8,812 nt of DNA from JAWUWD01 sp034112085. Lineage in GTDB: Bacteria; Bacteroidota; Bacteroidia; Cytophagales; Cyclobacteriaceae. The position numbers were made by a program, and so were the translations under genes. The stretch spans positions 1-8,812 of the forward strand of contig JAWUWD010000110.1 of assembly GCA_034112085.1 (NCBI GenBank), written 5' to 3'. The notes beneath the pieces are model-generated. The model did no database searches and was not told the origin of the DNA. It saw nothing but the letters and a program-made list of their open reading frames with translations. Shown here piece after piece: positions 1 through 6,089 of the stretch. How positions within the stretch are numbered: position 1 is the stretch's first letter; every line of letters starts with the position of its first letter.

Positions 1-1047
1 GTATTTCTTCCTATAAATAATAGAAAAATGCTCGACCAATAAAGGAATATCATCTAATCGCTGCTGTAAGGAAGGCAATTTCATTTCAACAGTATTAATG
101 CGATAAAGTAAATCTTGTCTAAACTCTTTATCCTCCACCATTTCATACAATGGCATATTGGTTGCGCAGATCAGTCTAAAATCAACAGTGATTTCTTTAC
201 TAGAGCCAACTCTTCTGATAGTCTTGTTTTGCAACACGGTAAGAAGTTTGGCTTGTAATGGCAAAGAAAGATTTCCTATTTCGTCAAGAAATATTGTGCC
301 CTTATGTGCCAATTCAAAACGTCCAGGTCGATCTTCTTTGGCATCAGTAAATGCCCCTTTGGTATGACCAAATAACTCACTTTCAAAAAGTGACTCACTG
401 ATTGCTCCCAGATCGACTGATATGAATATTTCACACTTCCTATCAGATTGACGATGTAGTGCTCTCGCTACCACTTCTTTGCCTGTCCCATTCTCCCCGA
501 GAATGAGCACATTGGCATCGGTATTAGCCACTTTCTCTACCAAAGATTTGATGCGCTGAACTTCAGGAGATTCCCCTATAAAATCTTTGAATGGTTGATC
601 GGCCTCTCCAGAGACTACCTGCTGTGTGGCTTTAAGTTGAGTAATTTTCTTTTTTGATTTTCTAAGTTCCAAAGCAGAGTAGATTGTGGCCAAGAGCTTC
701 TGATTCTTCCAAGGCTTCAACACAAAGTCTGTAGCCCCTAATTTCATTGCTCTGACCGCTAAGTCAACCTCACCATAGGCAGTAATCAATATCACGATGA
801 TGTCTGGGCTCATCTCCTTGATTTGCGTTAGCCAATAAAATCCTTCCGCTCCATCATTGAGACCTTTTTTGAAATTCATATCCAGCAGTATGACATCATA
901 GTCATTGGCTTGTATGAGCGTGTTTAGTCTCTTGGGACTATTTTCGATGGTGATGGTAGTGAATTCTTGCTTCAGAAACATCCTTGCGGTCTCCAAAACA
1001 TCGATGTCATCATCAACAATCAGAATATTAGCTTCTGTCTTTTTCAT
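1..1047 (-). CDS. Sigma-54-dependent response regulator, NtrC family (3' end outside window)
   Basis: Two-component transcription activator that would couple a phosphorelay to ATP-driven opening of sigma-54 promoters. The 349 visible residues run from ATG at 1047 to the window edge with the frame open. Residues about 7-125 form a receiver domain: acidic cluster D12-D14, likely phospho-acceptor D56 (in ILLDM), T89 and K111 (LKPW). A linker around 126-150 leads to an AAA+ sigma-54 interaction domain: Walker A GENGTGKE at 184-191, L1 loop GAFTDA at 231-236 (canonical GAFTGA), Walker B IFLDE at 252-256, and the FRQDLLYRI arginine-finger region at 309-317. The end of the AAA+ domain and the expected Fis-type HTH, about 100 residues, are missing because the window stops, not because the gene is broken. 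It is divergent from the permease operon, whose upstream region carries a sigma-54-type promoter and tandem dyads, so it is the obvious candidate regulator. The family assignment is firm; the target is inferred. Confidence 0.96.
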   Translation of the reverse strand, partial: MKKTEANILIVDDDIDVLETARMFLKQEFTTITIENSPKRLNTLIQANDYDVILLDMNFKKGLNDGAEGFYWLTQIKEMSPDIIVILITAYGEVDLAVRAMKLGATDFVLKPWKNQKLLATIYSALELRKSKKKITQLKATQQVVSGEADQPFKDFIGESPEVQRIKSLVEKVANTDANVLILGENGTGKEVVARALHRQSDRKCEIFISVDLGAISESLFESELFGHTKGAFTDAKEDRPGRFELAHKGTIFLDEIGNLSLPLQAKLLTVLQNKTIRRVGSSKEITVDFRLICATNMPLYEMVEDKEFRQDLLYRINTVEMKLPSLQQRLDDIPLLVEHFSIIYRKKY

Positions 1048-1077
1048 TGGATTTAATAACTTGATATCAGATTGAAG

Positions 1078-1110
1078 GCAATATAATAAGTGTATCACAT
1101 GTGTTACAAA
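1078..1110 (-). promoter_or_regulatory. Possible Bacteroidota-type housekeeping promoter for the response regulator
   Basis: Reading the minus strand, TTTG (1110-1107) is followed after 21 bp by TATATTGC (1085-1078). This approximates the Bacteroidota sigma-ABfr consensus TTTG-N19-21-TAnnTTTG, with an imperfect -7 box. It would place the start near 1071, about 25 nt before the regulator's ATG. The dyad at 1091-1108 lies within the spacer, so its occupancy might autoregulate the gene. Such AT-rich matches occur by chance and this is only a candidate. Confidence 0.25.
1091..1108. promoter_or_regulatory. Dyad operator 1, candidate enhancer site for the NtrC-type regulator
   Basis: The 18-bp sequence TGTATCACATGTGTTACA is a near-perfect palindrome: only the symmetric pair at positions 5 and 14 breaks the match. 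It shares TGTATCA and TTACA ends with the second dyad 24 bp downstream, and both are preceded by AAG, giving the direct repeat AAGTGTATCA at 1088-1097 and 1112-1121. Its centre lies about 122 bp upstream of the start predicted from the sigma-54 promoter, a typical place for an activator enhancer. That the neighbouring regulator binds here is inferred. Confidence 0.6.
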
Positions 1111-1114
1111 CAAG

Positions 1115-1132
1115 TGTATCATTATCATTACA
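1115..1132. promoter_or_regulatory. Dyad operator 2, candidate enhancer site for the NtrC-type regulator
   Basis: The 18-bp sequence TGTATCATTATCATTACA has the same outer arms as operator 1 (TGTA-N10-TACA, extended to GTGTA/TACAC at 1114-1133) but a less symmetric centre. It agrees with operator 1 at 12 of 18 positions. The centre-to-centre distance of 24 bp is a little over two helical turns, so two dimers would sit on roughly similar faces. The centre is about 98 bp upstream of the predicted start. Confidence 0.55.
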
Positions 1133-1195
1133 CATCATGAGTAAAATTTTGAATACATATTCGTAAGTATCTGGTTTACTAACACTTAAGCATAT

Positions 1196-1211
1196 TGGCA
1201 TTCATTTAGCT
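1196..1211 (+). promoter_or_regulatory. Sigma-54 (-24/-12) promoter candidate of the permease operon
   Basis: TTGGCATTCATTTAGCT (1195-1211) compared with the consensus YTGGCACGNNNNTTGCW keeps the full TTGGCA -24 box and the essential GC of the -12 box. The GG (1197-1198) and GC (1209-1210) are separated by exactly 10 bp, the strict spacing of this promoter class. The deviations are T for C after TGGCA and A for the second T of TTGC. Predicted start is near 1222, leaving a leader of about 20 nt before ATG 1242. An NtrC-family gene lies next door and two dyads lie upstream, which raises confidence well above that of the motif alone. Confidence 0.7.
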
Positions 1212-1241
1212 AAATAACAGTCAATAAGTAAATATAAAGTC

Positions 1242-3662
1242 ATGTTAAAGAATTATTTAAAAATCACTTTCCGCAACTTGTTGAAAAATAAGGGATATAC
1301 TTCTATCAATATCCTTGGATTAACATTAGGAATTGCTTCCGCTTTGATCATCACATTGATTATTAGATATGAACTAGGGTTCGATCAACATCACAATAAT
1401 AAAGACAACATCTATAGGGTAGTTCGACATAGTACCAATGCTTCAGGTCTCTCTACACAACCCAACGTCACCTACCCATTAGCAGAGGCACTTAGAACGC
1501 AACTGCCAAATCTTGAGCAAAACATTGCCTTGATAGATTACCATGGAGATAATCAATTGGTAGCTGGAGAGAAGAAAGGTTCTGAAGAGCATATCGTTTT
1601 TGCAGACCCTCAGTTATTCAATATTTTTAATTTCCCTGTCATCTCTGGGAATCCTATAGAGGATCTCAAAGATCCCGGCAAAGTATTTATCACTCCTACT
1701 ATTGCCAAAAAGTATTTTGGAGAATCTTCACCTATAGGTAAGACCATTGAGCTGGGCGGTATACTAGATTTAGAAGTTGTAGGTCTACTCAGTGAAAGTA
1801 ATGACAATAGTCATCTCAAAATGAATATTGTCGTGTCCTATGCCTCTTTCAATAAGTCATTCACCGGAGGTTTTGATATTGACCAATGGGGTGTAAATAT
1901 GTCAGGATACACCTACTTACACCTACCTAATAATAATGATGTTGAAGCAATTGAAAAAGCTTTGGAGTCATTAGTTCTCGCGCATTATGCTGAAAATGGT
2001 GATGGCAGTGAAACAATTGAATTTCATCTTCAACGACTAGATGATATCCATTTTGATAATAAATATGCAAACGGAACTTTCGAATCCGTTGATGAGAATT
2101 TTATTTTCATTCTCACATGCATAGGTATTTTCATCCTCATCATTGCTTGCGTCAATTTTGTTAATATGTCTACTGCACTGGCAACCAAACGTGCCAAGGA
2201 GGTCGGTATGAGAAGAACATTAGGTGCTGGAAAATCAGAATTGATTGCACAATTCATGGGTGAAACATTTATCATCACCTTATTTGCCTTGACATTGGCA
2301 CTGGCAGCGGTAGAACGACTCCTTCCCTATATCAGCAACTTTTTACAAAAAACTTTAAGCCTTAGCATATTTTCAGATACAGCTATGCTACTTTCAATAG
2401 TTACATTATTGATTTTTGTAACGGTTGCTGCAGGGCTTTATCCAGCTATTGTATTGGCGAGTTATCAACCAGTCCACGCATTGAAGGTCAAATTAAATAA
2501 CTCAAAAAAAGGATTTTCTCTACGCATTGGATTGGTAGCATTTCAATTTGTAATCTCTCAAATATTGATCATCTCAACAATTATCATCGCAGCACAAACA
2601 GATTACTTCCTAAACAAACCTCTTGGGTTTGATAAAGACATGATCATCTCTATCCCACTAGCAGAACGGGATAGTCTCAAAAACCAAACACTGAAACAAA
2701 GAGTTCTACAGAACACTGCTATCAAAAACTTCTCATTTGCCGTGGGAGCTCCTACTTCTGAGAACAATATAGGCACTAGTTTTACTGTAGATGAATATGC
2801 TGATGGCCAACAATATGACATCTCACTTAAAACTGCTGATGAAGACTATATGAGTACTTATGGAATCGAACTTATCGAGGGGAGGTGGTTCAATGATACA
2901 GACCCAATGAGTGAAGCCAGAGGGTTGCAAATCAAGAAAGGATTTGTGGTCAATGAAACTGCAGTAAGAGTTATGGGCTACGCTATGGAAGAAGTCATTG
3001 GAAAAAACATCACAATCGGCATCAATGATATCAGTGCTCCTGTTGTAGGAGTAGTCAAAGATTTTCATATGCGTTCTTTTCATGAAAAAATAGAGCCTAT
3101 GGTGATTCTTGATGTACCCAAACTCTATTATCAAGCTGGAATCAAAGTATCTAGAGAGCACCTTGATGAAACTATAGAATTTTTGAAGTCAACTTGGGAA
3201 GAGACCTACCCTGAATACATATTTGAATACAGTTTCTTGGATCAGGAGATTGCAAACAATTATGAAGCAGAGCAACGCACGTTCACTTTATTCAAAGTTT
3301 TTGCAGGCATTTCGATCTTCATTTGTTGTATTGGTCTTTTCGGACTTGTATCATTCCTTGTTACAAGTAAAACCAAGGAAGTTGGTGTAAGGAAAGTTCT
3401 GGGAGCTTCAGTGAGTAGCATCTTATTATTGTTCTCATCAGACTTCCTCAAAATAATGGCAATCGCTTTTGTAATAGCTGCTCCGATTGTTTGGTATGCG
3501 CTCCAAAACTGGCTCAATAATTTTGCTTATCATATTGACCTTCAATTAGGCCATTTCATCATTGGTCTACTAGGTACTGTATTGATTACAATATTATCGA
3601 TCAGCATTCAGTCAGTGAAAGCTGCGACAGCCAATCCAGTAGACGCACTAATAGACGAATAA
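1242..3662 (+). CDS. FtsX/MacB-type ABC transporter permease, paralogue 1 of 3
   Basis: Inner-membrane permease of the type VII (MacB/LolCE/FtsX-like) ABC superfamily, 806 residues with no ATPase domain. It is a tandem fusion of two MacB-like units. Unit 1 has TM1 about 21-43, an extracytoplasmic MacB-core-like domain about 44-285, and TM2-4 about 287-310, 342-363 and 378-406. Unit 2 has TM5 about 430-451, an extracytoplasmic domain about 452-680, and TM6-8 about 682-708, 735-755 and 770-790. Each unit has the FtsX cytoplasmic motif after its second TM: KRAKEVGMRRTLGAG (317-331) and KTKEVGVRKVLGAS (710-723), the likely ATPase-contact segment. Unit 2 has GVVKDFHMRS at 603-612. ATG 1242 is chosen because MLKNYLKITFRN is the typical family start and the two downstream paralogues begin alike. 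No Shine-Dalgarno sequence is visible. It is first in the operon, behind the sigma-54-type promoter. Substrate is unknown; export or membrane-extraction roles (peptide, lipid or drug) are known for relatives. Confidence 0.95.
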   Translation: MLKNYLKITFRNLLKNKGYTSINILGLTLGIASALIITLIIRYELGFDQHHNNKDNIYRVVRHSTNASGLSTQPNVTYPLAEALRTQLPNLEQNIALIDYHGDNQLVAGEKKGSEEHIVFADPQLFNIFNFPVISGNPIEDLKDPGKVFITPTIAKKYFGESSPIGKTIELGGILDLEVVGLLSESNDNSHLKMNIVVSYASFNKSFTGGFDIDQWGVNMSGYTYLHLPNNNDVEAIEKALESLVLAHYAENGDGSETIEFHLQRLDDIHFDNKYANGTFESVDENFIFILTCIGIFILIIACVNFVNMSTALATKRAKEVGMRRTLGAGKSELIAQFMGETFIITLFALTLALAAVERLLPYISNFLQKTLSLSIFSDTAMLLSIVTLLIFVTVAAGLYPAIVLASYQPVHALKVKLNNSKKGFSLRIGLVAFQFVISQILIISTIIIAAQTDYFLNKPLGFDKDMIISIPLAERDSLKNQTLKQRVLQNTAIKNFSFAVGAPTSENNIGTSFTVDEYADGQQYDISLKTADEDYMSTYGIELIEGRWFNDTDPMSEARGLQIKKGFVVNETAVRVMGYAMEEVIGKNITIGINDISAPVVGVVKDFHMRSFHEKIEPMVILDVPKLYYQAGIKVSREHLDETIEFLKSTWEETYPEYIFEYSFLDQEIANNYEAEQRTFTLFKVFAGISIFICCIGLFGLVSFLVTSKTKEVGVRKVLGASVSSILLLFSSDFLKIMAIAFVIAAPIVWYALQNWLNNFAYHIDLQLGHFIIGLLGTVLITILSISIQSVKAATANPVDALIDE

Positions 3663-3685
3663 CAACAACAACAAAACTCAACCTC

Positions 3686-6076
3686 ATGTTACGTAACTAC
3701 ATCATCACTGCATTTCGCAACTTATATAGAAATAGAACCAATACATCAATTAGTGTGATCGGGCTATCCTTAGGTATCACTTGCAGCATGATCTTATTCT
3801 TGCTCAATGGCCACATGAGAAGCTTTAACAAGCACCATGAAAACTATGACAATATCTATAGATTGGTGCGAGATAGTGACTCTCAAGGTGGAGGACGTGA
3901 TTATACTACAGGTGCGGCATCTCCTACGATAGACGCTTTGAGAATTGACTACCCATACATCGATAATGCATTTATGATAATGGGGAGACATGGAAGTAAC
4001 CTTTTCGAGGTCAAAACTGACAATGGTGACGTCAAGTATTTTGAAGAAAATGATGGAATTGCTTACACAGAAGCAGCATTTTTCACGACATTCACTAGGG
4101 CTGTTCTACAAGGGAATTCTTCAAAACTCTTAGAAAACCCAAATGAAATTGTACTATCTGAAAAATTTGCTAAGAAGTTTTTTGGCGATCAAAATCCAAT
4201 AGGTCAATTTGTCAATTTAGATAAAAATATTGAATTAAAAGTCGTTGGGGTTATGGCTGATTACCTACCTACTTCGGATTTTCCATTTGAGGCCTTCGTC
4301 TCCTATGAGACCCATAAAAAAAAGCATCTTGAAGGAGGCTGGGGGAGTGTGAGCAGTGATGATCAAATATACCTGTTAATAGAAAATTCTAACGATGTCG
4401 ATAAACTAAGAACCCAACTTCCTGATTTTGTGGCTAAAAACTATGCTAATGATGATGGAAACATAGAAATGCATGTACAGCCCATGTCTGATTTACATTT
4501 CAGTGAAAATTACGCAAACTTCAGCTATAACACTGTGAGTGAAGGTGAGCTGATGGTGATGTGGATTATAGGAGTTTTTCTAATTCTTACGGCTTGCATC
4601 AACTTCATCAATTTATCCACAGCTGTTGCTGTGAAAAGATCAAAGGAAATTGGGATACGCAAAGTTCTAGGTAGCACACGTGCACAATTGATTAAACAAC
4701 ATCTCGGAGAAACATTCATAGTTACCCTAGTCGCAGTACTTGTGTCCATCGGACTTTCGGAGCTGGGTATCATACAACTCAATCAGTTCTTAGGTACACA
4801 AGTAGAAATGAATATCGTGACAAATCTATCATTGCAACTCTATCTCACCGCTGTCCTTGTATTAGTCACTTTATTATCTGGACTTTATCCTTCGCTTGTT
4901 ATTTCCAACTATAGTCCAGTAATGGCTCTGAAGAACCTCATCACCTATAATAATAGTAGTAAAATCTCACTAAGAAAGTCATTGGTGGTTTTCCAATTCT
5001 TAATCTCACAGGTATTCATCATTGGTACTATAGTAGTAGTCTCTCAACTGGATTTCATAAAAAATACAGAATTAGGGTTTCAGACAGAAGGTATAATTAC
5101 AGTTCCCTTACCAGAGCGGAACAATGAGAAGAAGAAAGCACTTTACAATGAGCTTAATCGCCTATCGGGTGTAGAATTAATAAGTCTGGCATACACCACT
5201 CCAGTATCAGGCTCTACCTCTGCCACCAATATGTCAATAAGTGAGGATGCAGAAGACTACACTGTTGAAGTCAAACTCGCTGATCATAATTATACTGAGA
5301 TATTCGATATCAAAATCCTAGCTGGAGTAGGATTAGAAGAATCAGATACGATCATCGCTGTACTTGTCAATGAAGAGGTAGCGAAAATGACAGGGCATCA
5401 AAATCCAGAAGAAATCATCGGGAAAATGATCAATATTTGGGGTTCCAATGTGCCCATTACAGGGGTAATCAATGATTTTCATTCACGATCACTGACAGAT
5501 ACAAAATCTCCAGTTGTACTATTCCATAGGCTAGACACCTATCGAATTGCTAATATAAAAATCAATACCCGCAATCTTATGGGGACATCAGCAGCAATAG
5601 AAGAAGTCTGGAAGCGAGTATACCCAGAGTATAACTATGAACAAGAATTTATGGACAGTAGAGTAGCTGAATTTTATGAGAGCGAAGAACAAATGGCAAC
5701 AATCTTCACTACATTCTCTAGTATTGCCATTTTGATCGGGTGTCTGGGTCTCTTCGGGTTAGCCTCTTTTATGGTCAATCAAAAAATAAAAGAAATAGGT
5801 GTTCGAAAAGTTCTCGGAGCCTCTGTAAACCAAATAATAATGTTGTTTGGTAAGGAGTTTATGAAGTTGATATTGTTCTCTTTCTTAATAGCCGCTCCTC
5901 TTTCGTACTACACTATGAATTTATGGCTCGAAAACTACGAAAATCATATCCAGATCGGCCCTTGGGTATTCACCGTTGCTGTAGGTTCTACTTTGTTCAT
6001 AGCACTTATCACTGTAGGTACTAAGACTTTCAAAGCGGCTACTGCTAATCCTGTTGATAGTCTTCAAGACGAATAA
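3686..6076 (+). CDS. FtsX/MacB-type ABC transporter permease, paralogue 2 of 3
   Basis: Second fused permease, 796 residues, starting 23 nt after the stop of paralogue 1 across an A/C-rich spacer with an AAC run and no Shine-Dalgarno sequence. Eight TM segments are apparent (about 21-41, 288-312, 343-362, 383-410, 431-453, 675-698, 725-742, 758-777), with extracytoplasmic domains at about 42-287 and 454-674. FtsX cytoplasmic motifs are KRSKEIGIRKVLGST (317-331) and KIKEIGVRKVLGAS (700-713). The second extracytoplasmic domain has GVINDFHSRS at 593-602, matching the motif in paralogue 1. By eye it is closer to paralogue 1 than to paralogue 3: shared PLPER/PLAER after TM5, the same SLR entry to TM5, and ANPVD(S/A)L ending in DE. 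No ATPase motif is present, so it must pair with a nucleotide-binding protein encoded elsewhere. It may work separately from, or as a heteromer with, its neighbours. Product class is firm; substrate is unknown. Confidence 0.95.
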   Translation: MLRNYIITAFRNLYRNRTNTSISVIGLSLGITCSMILFLLNGHMRSFNKHHENYDNIYRLVRDSDSQGGGRDYTTGAASPTIDALRIDYPYIDNAFMIMGRHGSNLFEVKTDNGDVKYFEENDGIAYTEAAFFTTFTRAVLQGNSSKLLENPNEIVLSEKFAKKFFGDQNPIGQFVNLDKNIELKVVGVMADYLPTSDFPFEAFVSYETHKKKHLEGGWGSVSSDDQIYLLIENSNDVDKLRTQLPDFVAKNYANDDGNIEMHVQPMSDLHFSENYANFSYNTVSEGELMVMWIIGVFLILTACINFINLSTAVAVKRSKEIGIRKVLGSTRAQLIKQHLGETFIVTLVAVLVSIGLSELGIIQLNQFLGTQVEMNIVTNLSLQLYLTAVLVLVTLLSGLYPSLVISNYSPVMALKNLITYNNSSKISLRKSLVVFQFLISQVFIIGTIVVVSQLDFIKNTELGFQTEGIITVPLPERNNEKKKALYNELNRLSGVELISLAYTTPVSGSTSATNMSISEDAEDYTVEVKLADHNYTEIFDIKILAGVGLEESDTIIAVLVNEEVAKMTGHQNPEEIIGKMINIWGSNVPITGVINDFHSRSLTDTKSPVVLFHRLDTYRIANIKINTRNLMGTSAAIEEVWKRVYPEYNYEQEFMDSRVAEFYESEEQMATIFTTFSSIAILIGCLGLFGLASFMVNQKIKEIGVRKVLGASVNQIIMLFGKEFMKLILFSFLIAAPLSYYTMNLWLENYENHIQIGPWVFTVAVGSTLFIALITVGTKTFKAATANPVDSLQDE

Positions 6077-6082
6077 TAATAA
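6074..6082 (+). other. Three consecutive in-frame TAA stop codons ending permease 2
   Basis: The reading frame of paralogue 2 ends GAC GAA TAA TAA TAA CAG. The triple stop occupies most of the 13-nt gap before the next start at 6090 and would prevent readthrough into it. Paralogues 1 and 3 end in a single TAA. It may simply be an AAT/TAA microsatellite. Confidence 0.9.
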
Positions 6083-6089
6083 CAGAACT

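Noticed and set aside
158..367. Rightward 69-codon open frame inside the regulator gene
   Set aside because: It is antisense to the AAA+ domain, which is coded continuously on the minus strand with all its motifs, and its translation resembles no known protein.
1151..1170. GAATACATATTC and ATAC...GTAT inverted repeats as a third operator
   Set aside because: They share no half-site with the two TGTATCA dyads, and short palindromes are expected in AT-rich DNA.
2823..3161. Leftward 112-codon open frame within permease 1
   Set aside because: It is fully antisense to the conserved second extracytoplasmic domain. It has no promoter-like upstream sequence and no recognisable domain.
6054..6089. 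Upstream ATG extending permease 3 by 12 residues
   Set aside because: The extra residues overlap the 3' end of permease 2 and are absent from the family-like start shared by the other paralogues; ATG 6090 fits better.
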